DNA of 64,000 bases. Source: Elusimicrobiota bacterium (GTDB taxonomy: Bacteria > Elusimicrobiota > Elusimicrobia > F11). Location of the stretch: contig JAJVIP010000011.1 of NCBI GenBank assembly GCA_022072025.1, positions 17,200-81,199 on the forward strand. The letters are read 5' to 3'. Each line of letters starts with the position of its first letter. Position 1 is the stretch's first letter. Below the pieces are notes generated by a model that saw only the letters and a list, made by a program, of their open reading frames with translations, was not told where the DNA came from and searched no databases. Below, piece after piece: positions 34,198 through 42,550 of this stretch. The translations under genes were made by a program, and so were the position numbers.

Positions 34198-34959
34198 TTG
34201 ATCGACCCGTCCAATTATACCGTCGGGCTGCCCATTGCGGCCTCCACCTATGCGTCCAAGGTGGATTTGTCCCTCAATATCCTGCAATGGGGCATGGTGG
34301 CCATCTTTGTTATTTGGGGCATTTTCTTCACTTATTGTCTGGTGAGGTTTCGCTCCCGTAACAACCCCAGCGCCTCCTATGCTGCGGCCAACAAAGGAGG
34401 CGCCCTTTCGTTTCTTCCTGATGTGATGGTCCTCGGGTTTGAAATTTGGCTCATTTTCTTTTTGGGGTTGCCCATTTGGGCTGAAATTAAAGAAACGTTC
34501 CCCACGGCCATGGAATCCAATGTGGTGGAATTGGTGGCTGAGCAATATGCCTGGGGTTTTCAATATTCTGGAGACGACGGCCTTTTCGCCAAGCGTGATC
34601 CCAAACAGATCAGTTCAGGAAATACCATCGGTCTCGACGCCAATGACCCGAATGGGAAAGATGATTATGTTTCGATCAATGAGCTTCATGTCCCTCTGGG
34701 GAAACCGACCCTTTTATACATGTCCTCCAAAGATGTGATCCACAGCTTTTTTGTTCCGGAATTCCGCGTGAAACAAGATGTGGTGCCTGGCATGCGCGTT
34801 CCGCTCTGGTTTGAACCCACAAAAACGGGCCGTTTTGAAATAGGATGCGCGCAATTGTGCGGTCTGGGCCATTACCGGATGCGGGGCGAAGTGGTGGTCC
34901 ACACGCCGGAAGAATTTGAGGTTTGGAAGCAAGAGAAAATGAAGGAGAAGGAAATTTAA
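34198..34959 (+). CDS. coxB: Cytochrome c oxidase subunit II
   Basis: 253 residues with two N-terminal membrane helices (~27-48 and ~75-96). The CuA domain has VIHSFFVPEFRVKQDVVPGM and CAQLCGLGHYRMRG, giving the Cys-x3-Cys-x3-His-x2-Met ligand set plus the earlier His. There is no fused cytochrome c domain. It starts at TTG 34198, 5 bp after the lipoprotein stop; the N-terminus lacks a cleavable signal. It receives electrons from cytochrome c or from the cupredoxin-like neighbour. Confidence 0.92.
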   Translation: MIDPSNYTVGLPIAASTYASKVDLSLNILQWGMVAIFVIWGIFFTYCLVRFRSRNNPSASYAAANKGGALSFLPDVMVLGFEIWLIFFLGLPIWAEIKETFPTAMESNVVELVAEQYAWGFQYSGDDGLFAKRDPKQISSGNTIGLDANDPNGKDDYVSINELHVPLGKPTLLYMSSKDVIHSFFVPEFRVKQDVVPGMRVPLWFEPTKTGRFEIGCAQLCGLGHYRMRGEVVVHTPEEFEVWKQEKMKEKEI

Positions 34960-34969
34960 CCCCTCCCGA

Positions 34970-34995
34970 CCTCCCCATTGTGAGACATGGGGAGG
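34970..34995 (+). promoter_or_regulatory. Intercistronic hairpin between coxB and coxA
   Basis: CCTCCCCAT / ATGGGGAGG forms a perfect 9 bp stem with an 8-base loop, 31 bp before the coxA start. No T-run follows. It could protect the coxB mRNA end or set the relative yield of the subunits. Confidence 0.5.
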
Positions 34996-35026
34996 AGTCC
35001 ACTTCGGCTGAGGACAAGCTACCGCT

Positions 35027-36751
35027 ATGACATCAAAACATCAAACACACGAATCCGGATTTGTCCGGAAATATATTTTTTCGCTTGATCACAAGGTGAT
35101 CGGGCTCCAATATATGTTCACGGCTCTGACCTTTTTGCTCTTGGGGTTTGGGTTTGTGCTCTTGATGAGATGGCAATTGGCCTATCCGGGAAAAGCCATA
35201 CCCCTCATTGGAGGATGGCTCAGCGACACGCTGGCCCCCGGTGGCGTCATGTTGCCTGAATTTTATAATCAGCTCGGTGCGATGCATGGCACCATCATGG
35301 TGTTTTTGGGAATTGTGCCTTTGGGCGTGGGGTTCTACGGCAATTACTTTCTTCCTCTCCAAATTGGCGCGGGGGACATGGCCTTCCCCAAACTGAACAT
35401 GATGAGTTATTGGACCTACTTCGTAGGCGGAATTTTGATGTTGTCCAGTTTCTGGTTACCGGGCGGAGCCGCTCAATCGGGTTGGACGTCTTACCCGCCG
35501 CTCTCAGTCATCGCGCCCAGTGGGCAAACCATGTGGCTTCTCTCCATGACATTCATCATCACCTCATCGCTTTTTGGAAGCATCAATTTCATTGTGACCA
35601 CCATCAACATGCGTGCTCCTGGTCTCACTTGGATGCGGCTGCCCATTTTTGTTTGGGGTCAGTTTGTGACGGCCATTTTACTCCTGTTCGCGTTCCCGGT
35701 TCTTCAAGCCGGCGCCATCTTGCAATTGTTGGACCGTGTGGCGGGCACCTGTTTCTATTTGCCCGCGGGCCTGGTCGTTTCTGGGACCTTGCTTGAGCGA
35801 GTGGGCGGAGGCAGCGCGCTTCTCTATCAACACCTGTTCTGGTTTTTAGCGCACCCCGAAGTGTATGTTTTGATACTCCCCGCTATCGGTATTGTGGGGG
35901 AAATCATCGCCAATAACACCCGCAAACCCCTGTTTGGATACAAAACCATTGTGGCTTCTATGATTTTCTTGGGTGTCCTCTCGTTCCTGGTTTGGGCGCA
36001 CCATATGTTTTTGAGCGGAATGAAAACCTCGCTCAGCCGTATCTTTATGGTAACCACCATGGTCATCTCCATTCCATCAGTGGCCATTTTGAGTTGCTAT
36101 ATTTTCAGCCTGTGGGGCGGTTCCATTCGTTACCGGTTGCCCATGTTATTCGCCTTGGCATTCCTTCCGATGTTTGGCATTGGCGGTCTGACGGGCCTTC
36201 CCCTCGGATTTCTCCCCACCGACATTTATCTGCATGACACCTATTATGTTATCGGCCATTTCCATTATGTGGTGGTCACTGGCACCTTGGTGGCGCTGAT
36301 GGGAGGGCTCTATTATTGGTTCCCGAAAATGTTTGGGCGAACGATGAACTCGTTCTGGGGCCATGTCCATTTCTGGGGCACGCTGATTTGTATGAACGGC
36401 ATTTTCTTCCCCATGTTCATTCAAGGCATGGCCGGAATGCAAAGACGGCTCTATGATCCCACCGTCCAAGCCCACAACTTATCCACTCAATTTTTGAGCC
36501 CTTTTCAATTTTTGTCGGCGATGCTTTTGCTGGTGTTCCAATTTCCGTTTATCATCAACTTGTTCGTGAGTTTGTTCAAAGGGAAAAAACCAGTCGAGAA
36601 TCCGTGGGAAGCAACCACTTTGGAATGGGCCTGCCCTTCACCACCTCCCCATGGGAACTTCACCTCGCTTCCCAAAGTTTATCGGGGCCCTTACGAATAC
36701 AGTGTTCCGGGACAAAAGCTGGATTTCATTCCGCAAAACAAGGAAAGCTAA
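35027..36751 (+). CDS. coxA: Cytochrome c oxidase subunit I
   Basis: A 574-residue heme-copper oxidase core with 12 helices. GAMHGTIMVF has the low-spin heme a His, WFLAHPEVYVLILP contains the CuB His-Tyr crosslink and the proton-channel Glu (A1 subtype), WAHHMF the two further CuB His, and HDTYYVIGHFHYVVV the heme a3 and a ligands. It reduces O2 to water with proton pumping. It lies 3 bp upstream of subunit III in a compact operon, showing that the organism respires oxygen. Confidence 0.96.
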   Translation: MTSKHQTHESGFVRKYIFSLDHKVIGLQYMFTALTFLLLGFGFVLLMRWQLAYPGKAIPLIGGWLSDTLAPGGVMLPEFYNQLGAMHGTIMVFLGIVPLGVGFYGNYFLPLQIGAGDMAFPKLNMMSYWTYFVGGILMLSSFWLPGGAAQSGWTSYPPLSVIAPSGQTMWLLSMTFIITSSLFGSINFIVTTINMRAPGLTWMRLPIFVWGQFVTAILLLFAFPVLQAGAILQLLDRVAGTCFYLPAGLVVSGTLLERVGGGSALLYQHLFWFLAHPEVYVLILPAIGIVGEIIANNTRKPLFGYKTIVASMIFLGVLSFLVWAHHMFLSGMKTSLSRIFMVTTMVISIPSVAILSCYIFSLWGGSIRYRLPMLFALAFLPMFGIGGLTGLPLGFLPTDIYLHDTYYVIGHFHYVVVTGTLVALMGGLYYWFPKMFGRTMNSFWGHVHFWGTLICMNGIFFPMFIQGMAGMQRRLYDPTVQAHNLSTQFLSPFQFLSAMLLLVFQFPFIINLFVSLFKGKKPVENPWEATTLEWACPSPPPHGNFTSLPKVYRGPYEYSVPGQKLDFIPQNKES

Positions 36752-36754
36752 GCC

Positions 36755-37336
36755 ATGTCGAGTTCAGCCATCGAATACAACTCCACCGGAATCCCCCATG
36801 GGAAATTGGGCATGTGGGTCTTTTTGGCGTCTGAAATAATGTTGTTCGGCGCCTTCATCAGCGCTTACATCGTTCTTCGCATCGGAAGTCCCAATTTCGG
36901 CGTTCCTCCCGAATCGGTGATGGGCCGGCCCTTGGCCACTCTGAACACCTTCGTGCTCATCACGAGCAGCGCAACCATGGTGTTGGCTCTGGCCGCCATT
37001 CAACGAGACAACATCAAACAATTCACCTGGTTTATGGTCCTCACTTCCGTTTTGGGACTGACTTTTTTGGGTATCAAAGCTTTTGAATACCAACATAAAA
37101 TTCATGAAGGGCTCACCCTCTCCAGCGGACTCTTCGGGTCCTTCTATTACACACTCACGGGGCTCCATGCTCTGCACATGATTGGAGGCTTGGTGTTCAA
37201 CACCTATGTTTTGATTCAAGGGCTTCGCGGGGTCTTCAACAGTCACCACCACGAACGGGTGGAATATGCGGGACTTTACTGGCATTTCGTCGACCTCGTG
37301 TGGGTTATTCTATTCCCGGTCTTTTATCTGGTTTGA
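36755..37336 (+). CDS. coxC: Cytochrome c oxidase subunit III
   Basis: 193 residues, five helices: GKLGMWVFLASEIMLFGAFI at the N-terminus, then FEYQHKIHEGLTLSSGLFGS, FYYTLTGLHALHMIGGLVFN and the terminal YWHFVDLVWVILFPVFY, all family hallmarks. It is the short, two-helix-less form seen in many bacteria. It starts three bases after the coxA stop. Confidence 0.95.
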   Translation: MSSSAIEYNSTGIPHGKLGMWVFLASEIMLFGAFISAYIVLRIGSPNFGVPPESVMGRPLATLNTFVLITSSATMVLALAAIQRDNIKQFTWFMVLTSVLGLTFLGIKAFEYQHKIHEGLTLSSGLFGSFYYTLTGLHALHMIGGLVFNTYVLIQGLRGVFNSHHHERVEYAGLYWHFVDLVWVILFPVFYLV

Positions 37337-37365
37337 AAAATGCAGAGGAGATTAAATTACCAACC

Positions 37366-37656
37366 ATGACAGATCAAGCGACCTCACATTCTTCTGTTAA
37401 ATCATATCTGCTGGTGTTCTTGGGGCTGGCCATTCTCACGGGCTGCACGGTTCTATTGTCCTATGCGGGATTGCCCCACAGCACCGCGGTTGCCTTGGCC
37501 GCTTTGATCGCTTTGTTTAAATGTGCGCTCATTGCCACTTTCTTTATGCATCTTCGGTTTGAACAGAAAGGGTTTGTCTATATGATTTTGGTGGCGCTCT
37601 TTTTCGTTGGTGTTCTCATAGCGTCCTTGATTAAAGATATCGGGGTTTTGTCTTAA
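37366..37656 (+). CDS. coxD: Cytochrome c oxidase subunit IV
   Basis: 97 residues from ATG 37366 (the open frame extends into coxC but has no better start). Three helices: SYLLVFLGLAILTGCTVLLS, VALAALIALFKCALIATFFM, and MILVALFFVGVLIASLI, with FFMHLRFEQKG between them as in caa3/aa3-type subunit IV proteins. Its stop TAA is part of a 9 bp sequence duplicated around the adjacent repeat. Confidence 0.88.
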   Translation: MTDQATSHSSVKSYLLVFLGLAILTGCTVLLSYAGLPHSTAVALAALIALFKCALIATFFMHLRFEQKGFVYMILVALFFVGVLIASLIKDIGVLS

Positions 37657-37859
37657 CCCCAATGCGGTTTAGTTAAGGGGATTACCGTCCATAATCTTGG
37701 CCATTTTGATGTCAGAAGAAGTCGTCGCCCCGGCATGCCGTTTGGCCGGGGCCCAGGTGTAGCCTCGGTCAAAACCTGGATCCCGGCCAAGAAGCGTGCC
37801 GGGATGACGACCAATCGTCGACGAAGGATCTCTTATCTAAACCGCTTTGGTCTTAACCC
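37651..37859. repeat. Short-family MITE-like element, copy S5, with 9 bp target duplication
   Basis: TCTTAACCC stands at 37651-37659 and 37851-37859. Between them the ends are inverted repeats (left CAATGCGGTTTAGTTAAG; right complement CCAAAGCGGTTTAGATAAG). The centre 37723-37810 is the family core with arms CGTCGCCCCGGCATGC / GCGTGCCGGGATGACG and GGCCGGGGCCCAGG / CCTGGATCCCGGCC. The clean structure, 191 bp with duplication, is what a recent transposition by a DDE transposase would leave. No transposase is in the window. Confidence 0.88.
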
Positions 37860-37959
37860 ACATATTTGGGAGAGAAATCCCAAGCAAATACCTCGTAGTG
37901 GAACCTGTCTCGCGGACAGACACAGCGAGAAGTTAACTTGTAACAACCAGGTCTATTTT

Positions 37960-38163
37960 ATGCAGCTACTTATCGCCGCTCTCATTTTATTAATCCCCAA
38001 CCTCTCCTATGCCTGCACGGTTTGTTTTGGTGGCGCGGATGGGAATTTGATCCGCGGATTTACCTGGGGCGTGGCTCTGTTGGGGTCACTCCCATTTTTG
38101 CTGATGATTGGGCTTGTCACCCTCATTGTTAAATCCACCAAAAACCGCAAACACCCTGAATAA
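37960..38163 (+). CDS. Small membrane protein of the oxidase locus, 67 aa
   Basis: MQLLIAALILLIPNLSYACTVCFGGADGN: signal peptide, then a Cys-x2-Cys right after the predicted cleavage site, a loop, and one membrane helix (ALLGSLPFLLMIGLVTLIV) with a basic end. Its stop adjoins the ATG of ctaA-ctaB. I do not recognise a named family; the exported CxxC suggests thiol or copper handling during oxidase assembly. Confidence 0.7.
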   Translation: MQLLIAALILLIPNLSYACTVCFGGADGNLIRGFTWGVALLGSLPFLLMIGLVTLIVKSTKNRKHPE

Positions 38164-39912
38164 ATGAAAGAAAATAAGGCTCTTCATTATTTAGCGATTG
38201 CCTTGGCCTTCTCCACGCTTTTCCTCATTTTTGCCGGAGGACTGGTGAACTCCATGGGGGCGGGTCTCTCCGTTCCTGATTGGCCCTTGTCGTACGGACA
38301 AATTATGCCGCCCATGGTGGGGGGCGTTTTCTATGAGCATGGCCATCGCATGATTGCCACAGGAGTGGGGTTCCTCACCGTTCTTTTTGCTTCGTTCGTA
38401 TCATTCACAGAAGATCGCGCTTGGATAAAAAAAGCCGCCTGGATAGCCGTGGGCCTTGTCATTCTTCAAGGAGTCTTGGGCGGTTTAACAGTCCTTTTTT
38501 TGCTTCCTCCGCCTATTTCGATTGCGCACGCCACTCTCGCTCAAACATTCTTTTGCCTGACCATTGGCCTGGCGATTTGGACCTCCCCTTTTTGGCGAAA
38601 AACATCCCTTGTTCGACAAGAGAATTCCGAGTCCATCCCGCTGCACCGTTTGGGGATGGCCTTGCTCGCCACCTGTTTTATTCAACTGATCTTGGGCGCC
38701 ACCTTACGGCATACCGGACGAGCGTTGGCCTTCCATATTCTCGGGGCTTTCACAGTGGCCATATTTGCTTGTTGGTTTGTTTGGAGAGTATGGAGAAATT
38801 ACGGCGAGTTTGGTGCTTTAAGACGAGTGGCCGCTTTACTTCTGGTCGTCTTGATTTCGCAGTTGGGATTGGGCGTCGCCACTTATTTCCTCTTGAGGCA
38901 CAGGTTTGACGTGATTCCCCCTCCCTTTCCCGCGATCCTGACCATAACGGCGCATGTGGCGATCGGCGCCCTCCTCCTCGGACTTTCGATGCTGGCGATT
39001 CTCTTGGCCTATCGAACCAAACCCGCTCATTTACCCTCGTTGATGACCACCCTCAAAGATTATTTCACGTTGACCAAACCCGGTATCGGTTTCATGGCCG
39101 GTTTTACGGCGCTCGCGGGGTTCATTCTCGGAAGCCCTGGCGAGGTCAATTTTCTTCGTTTGATTCATACCTGCTTGGGCACATTGTTGGCGGCGGCCGG
39201 AGCCGGGTGCCTTAACATGCTCATTGAAAAAGATATCGACGCTCAAATGGCCCGCACCCAATCTCGCCCATTGCCCTCAGGCCGGCTCAAATCTGGAGAA
39301 GTTTTTTTCATTGGGCTTCTATTCTCCTTGTCCAGCGTGGTTTATTTAAGTTGGATGGTGAACTTCATCACGGCTTTTTTTGGAGCGCTGACCTTAAGCG
39401 TCTATCTATATTTTTATACCCCTTTAAAAAAAATATCGGGTGTTTGTGTATCCATTGGCGCGATTGCCGGAGCGCTCCCCCCCGTGATGGGTTGGACAGC
39501 CGCCACCGGGCGACTCTCCATTGAGGCTTTGGCTTTGTTTGGGATATTGTTTTTTTGGCAATTCCCCCACTTCTTATCTCTGGCCTGGCTTTATAAAGAG
39601 GACTACGCCTCAGCCGGGCTGCACATGCTCCCCAACCCTCTTTCTGGTGATCGAGCGACGGCCTTACAAATGTTTTGGTCCAGCGCAGCTTTGATGTTGG
39701 TGAGCTTCCTGCCCACTTTCCTCGGGTTAACCGGACGTTTGTATTTTCTGATAGCGCTCTCGCTTGGAGTTGTTCTTCTTTGGTTCAGCTATGGCTTTTT
39801 AAAAGACATAGGCCGCCCGCAAGCCCGCCGCGTTTTTCTTTTTTCCCTTCTCTATATCCCTGTTCTCGTGACTTTTATGCTGATCAATACGCCAGGCAAG
39901 GGTTTGCAGTGA
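38164..39912 (+). CDS. ctaAB: Heme A synthase - heme O synthase fusion (CtaA-CtaB)
   Basis: 582 residues. Residues 1-~285 are CtaA/COX15: GAGLSVPDWPLSYGQIMPP, YEHGHRMIATGVGFLTV, IAHATLAQTFFCL and ITAHVAIGALLLG contain the four conserved His. From ~292 (LKDYFTLTKPGIGFMAGFTA) the protein is CtaB, a UbiA-type farnesyltransferase with NMLIEKDIDAQMARTQSRPL, the DxxxD metal motif, and a second motif WQFPHFLSLAWLYKEDY. One chain thus performs both steps, heme B to O (CtaB) and O to A (CtaA), although the domains are in reverse reaction order. It is translated 1 bp after the small CxxC protein. Confidence 0.93.
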   Translation: MKENKALHYLAIALAFSTLFLIFAGGLVNSMGAGLSVPDWPLSYGQIMPPMVGGVFYEHGHRMIATGVGFLTVLFASFVSFTEDRAWIKKAAWIAVGLVILQGVLGGLTVLFLLPPPISIAHATLAQTFFCLTIGLAIWTSPFWRKTSLVRQENSESIPLHRLGMALLATCFIQLILGATLRHTGRALAFHILGAFTVAIFACWFVWRVWRNYGEFGALRRVAALLLVVLISQLGLGVATYFLLRHRFDVIPPPFPAILTITAHVAIGALLLGLSMLAILLAYRTKPAHLPSLMTTLKDYFTLTKPGIGFMAGFTALAGFILGSPGEVNFLRLIHTCLGTLLAAAGAGCLNMLIEKDIDAQMARTQSRPLPSGRLKSGEVFFIGLLFSLSSVVYLSWMVNFITAFFGALTLSVYLYFYTPLKKISGVCVSIGAIAGALPPVMGWTAATGRLSIEALALFGILFFWQFPHFLSLAWLYKEDYASAGLHMLPNPLSGDRATALQMFWSSAALMLVSFLPTFLGLTGRLYFLIALSLGVVLLWFSYGFLKDIGRPQARRVFLFSLLYIPVLVTFMLINTPGKGLQ

Positions 39913-40859
39913 AAACCGGGGTCGCTCCAGCTGTCCAAGTCGTTGATGTTAATCACTCGTACACTGTCGGAAAGAAAACACGACAGGTTCTCGACCACCT
40001 CAATATCACGGTGAAACGCGGAGAAATATTCGGCCTCTTGGGTCCCAATGGCGGCGGGAAAACAACTCTTTTCAAGATTCTTTCCACGGCGATTCCCCTG
40101 ACGAGCGGCGAAGTCAAGATATTTGATTTTGATCTAAAAACCCAAGCCCACCAAATTCGAAATAAAATGGGAGTGGTGTTTCAACACCCGAGCTTGGATA
40201 AAAAGTTAACTCTATTGGAGAATATCGAAACTCAAGGAGTCTTATACGGCCTTGGGCGAGAAGAAATCAAAAGTAGATCGAGTCAACTTCTTAAGAAATT
40301 TTCTTTGTTGGACCGGGCCCATGACTTCGTGGAACATTTATCTGGGGGGCTTCAACGTCGCGCGGAAATTGTGAAAGCCCTTCTTCATGAACCCGAGCTC
40401 TTGCTTATGGATGAACCCTCCACGGGCTTGGACCCTGGTTCCCGCCGCGATTTGTGGGATTTGTTAAATAATCTTAAAAACGAGGGAGTGACCATCCTTC
40501 TCACCACTCATCTTATGGAAGAAGCAGACAAATGCGACCGTGTGAGCATTCTCCATCATGGACGTACAATAAAGACCGGAACGCCAAACGATCTCAAAAA
40601 TAAAATTGGTGGAGACATGATTGTTGTGCATGCAGACCAATTAGATTTACTCTCCTCAAAAATTCACCAAACGTTTGGCCTCACGCCAATCCTCATTGAT
40701 AACACCCTCCGAATCGAAATGGCGGAGGGCCACAAATTTATCCCGAAACTGGTCGAGAGTTTCCCTGGCCTCATCAAGGCTGTTTCCGTTGGGAAACCAA
40801 CGCTGGAAGATGTGTTCGTGCACGAAACCGGTCAAGCGTTTGAGGATCCGCGTGCTTAA
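39909..40859 (+). CDS. ABC transporter ATP-binding protein
   Basis: 316 residues from GTG 39909, overlapping the ctaAB stop (GTGA). Walker A GPNGGGKTT (~50-58), signature LSGGLQRRAEI, Walker B LLLMDEPSTGLDP and switch His TTHLMEEADKCD, with a C-terminal extension typical of ABC-2 exporters. The Walker A has Gly in the usual Ser/Cys place (GGGKTT), which is tolerated. It forms an exporter with the following permease, possibly for a heme, copper or envelope compound linked to oxidase assembly. Confidence 0.9.
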   Translation: MKTGVAPAVQVVDVNHSYTVGKKTRQVLDHLNITVKRGEIFGLLGPNGGGKTTLFKILSTAIPLTSGEVKIFDFDLKTQAHQIRNKMGVVFQHPSLDKKLTLLENIETQGVLYGLGREEIKSRSSQLLKKFSLLDRAHDFVEHLSGGLQRRAEIVKALLHEPELLLMDEPSTGLDPGSRRDLWDLLNNLKNEGVTILLTTHLMEEADKCDRVSILHHGRTIKTGTPNDLKNKIGGDMIVVHADQLDLLSSKIHQTFGLTPILIDNTLRIEMAEGHKFIPKLVESFPGLIKAVSVGKPTLEDVFVHETGQAFEDPRA

Positions 40860-41592
40860 TTTCATCGCCTGCACCTCCGCTTTGCTCAAGAGAGAAATCA
40901 TTCGGTTTCTCCGCCAAAGACAAAGAATTGTCGGGGCCCTTGGAACTCCATTGGTTTTTTGGGGCCTCATCGGATCCGGCATGGGAACCCTTAAATATTT
41001 CTTTCCAGGGACCGTTGTCATGATTCTCCTTTTTACCGCCATTTTCTCAACCATCTCCATCATTGAAGACCGAAGGGAAGGGTTCCTGCAGGCCGTCCTC
41101 GTTTCTCCGGCTTCCCGCATGAGCGTGGTCATGGGAAAAATTTGGGGGGGCACGCTTTTGGCCACCCTCCAAGGGTTGGTTTTTTTCTTGGCTCTTCCTT
41201 TTTTGGGACTTCAGCTGAGTTGGGCGGATTTTCTTTTCATTCTGATTATCATGTTGACCATCTCATTTGCCTTAACAGGCCTGGGATTTATCATCGCTTG
41301 GAAATTGGATTCCACCCAAGGGTTTCACGCCATCATGAATTTACTGCTCATGCCGATGTGGTTCTTGTCGGGCTCACTTTTCCCGCTGACGAATGCTCCC
41401 CATTGGCTTAAAACAGTGATTCAATTAAATCCCTTAACCTATGGCGTGGCCGCTTTGCACCAAGGTTTTTTTGGAAACTCTCTGCAGATGGGACTCTCCA
41501 ATCCTTCGCGACTTTATTGCCTTTCCATGATGATTATTTTCGCTCTCTCCAGTTTGGTTCTGGCCAGATGGGTGGCGGGTAAAAATGAATAA
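40852..41592 (+). CDS. ABC-2 type transporter permease
   Basis: 246 residues from GTG 40852, with GAGGA 7 bases upstream; longer in-frame extensions overlap the ATPase gene and are not membrane-like. Six helices, with IIEDRREGFLQAVLVSPASR (the ABC-2 coupling region) and MNLLLMPMWFLSGSLFPL. It pairs with the ATP-binding protein, overlapping it by 8 bp. Similar permeases sit in cox operons of other bacteria. Confidence 0.88.
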   Translation: MLNFIACTSALLKREIIRFLRQRQRIVGALGTPLVFWGLIGSGMGTLKYFFPGTVVMILLFTAIFSTISIIEDRREGFLQAVLVSPASRMSVVMGKIWGGTLLATLQGLVFFLALPFLGLQLSWADFLFILIIMLTISFALTGLGFIIAWKLDSTQGFHAIMNLLLMPMWFLSGSLFPLTNAPHWLKTVIQLNPLTYGVAALHQGFFGNSLQMGLSNPSRLYCLSMMIIFALSSLVLARWVAGKNE

Positions 41593-41668
41593 TTTTTCGA
41601 GTTTAGAGTTTGAGACTTGTGATAGGAATTTCGAAATTTCCGATATGTCATTTTGAGCGAAGCGAATC

Positions 41669-41939
41669 TATGAAATGGAATCGTGGAATCTTGTTTTTAT
41701 ACGAAGAAATGTTTGAATTACGCTGTCGCCCCGGCCTAGCTGTTAAGTGGAGTGATTGTTGGCAAGTGTATAAGCCGGGGCCCAGTCGTTCCAACAGAAG
41801 GTGTATTGGGATCACCTCCCCCTCCGGAGAGGCTGGGTCCCGGCTTATACTCTTCTCCGCGCACACATCCTTTAAAAAATGGGCCGGGACGACGGCCATG
41901 CCTGGTCCCTTGTTGGGTTGCGGCGGAGCTGCGCTATGA
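41669..41939 (+). repeat. Long palindromic repeat, copy L1 (ends on the start codon of the SCO1 gene)
   Basis: A 271 bp block about 89% identical, without indels, to the reverse complement of 48410-48680. It contains outer arms GTCGCCCCGGCC / GGCCGGGACGAC and an inner stem GTATAAGCCGGGGCCCAG / CTGGGTCCCGGCTTATAC. The arms are the same type as in the short MITE family, with ~38 bp inserted between them. The block ends GCGGAGCTGCGCTATGA, providing SD and start codon of the next gene. It also holds an 89-codon open frame (41670-41939). Confidence 0.85.
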
Positions 41940-42550
41940 ATTCGATTAAAAACCTTATTAGAGCAACAATGATCACGCTGGGTGGCGTGGTTCTGGGCCT
42001 TCTAGCCTGGCGAATAGGGCGCCAACCCACAGGACCTGGGAGTTCGCTCGTGGAAGTCCCCACCTATGGTTCGGTGAAAGATTTTGTTTTTGTCGATCAG
42101 ACAGGGCAACCCTTTGGGCTTAAAAATCTAAAACAAAAATATTGGCTGGCCGACTTCTTTTTCACCCGGTGCATGGGTCCCTGCCCTCTTCTCACCAATA
42201 AAATGAAAGAACTTCAAGCCGAGTTTTCTCATAAAGAAAAACTTTCTTTTGTTTCATTTTCAGTTGATCCGGACCATGACACACCTGAAGTTCTTTCCCT
42301 ATATGCCAAGACCTATGAATTGAACTTGAACAAATGGACCTTCGTCACCGGCTCAAAGGAAAAAATGTACGAATTGATTCGAGAGAGCTTTCATTTGGCC
42401 GTGGAACCCTCCAATCCGCCTTCTCTAAACGATATCTTGCACAGCCTGTACTTTGTTTTGGTGAATCCGCAAGGCCAGGTGACGGGTTATTTCAACACGG
42501 GTGACCCAGAAGCCATGAAAAAGTTGCGCCATGCACTTGCCAACATTTAA
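41936..42550 (+). CDS. SCO1/SenC/PrrC-type copper chaperone
   Basis: 204 residues with a membrane anchor (TMITLGGVVLGLLAW). The thioredoxin-like fold has the copper-binding FTRCMGPCPLL (Cys-x3-Cys) and a C-terminal His in LHSLYFVLVN. SCO proteins deliver copper to the CuA site of oxidase subunit II. The ATG at 41936 lies on the edge of repeat L1, whose GGAG sequence 7 bases upstream is the only ribosome site. Confidence 0.9.
   Translation: MNSIKNLIRATMITLGGVVLGLLAWRIGRQPTGPGSSLVEVPTYGSVKDFVFVDQTGQPFGLKNLKQKYWLADFFFTRCMGPCPLLTNKMKELQAEFSHKEKLSFVSFSVDPDHDTPEVLSLYAKTYELNLNKWTFVTGSKEKMYELIRESFHLAVEPSNPPSLNDILHSLYFVLVNPQGQVTGYFNTGDPEAMKKLRHALANI

Noticed and set aside
34970..34995. Terminator between coxB and coxA
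   Set aside because: The stem is strong but is not followed by a T-run, and the genes belong to one operon.
37735..37959. Longer N-terminus for the 67-residue CxxC membrane protein
   Set aside because: The upstream codons fall in repeat S5 and its flank, and the signal peptide begins at ATG 37960.
41670..41939. Calling the 89-codon frames in L1 and L2 as genes
   Set aside because: Most differences between copies are amino-acid changing, and the sequence folds into nested stems shared with noncoding short repeats.
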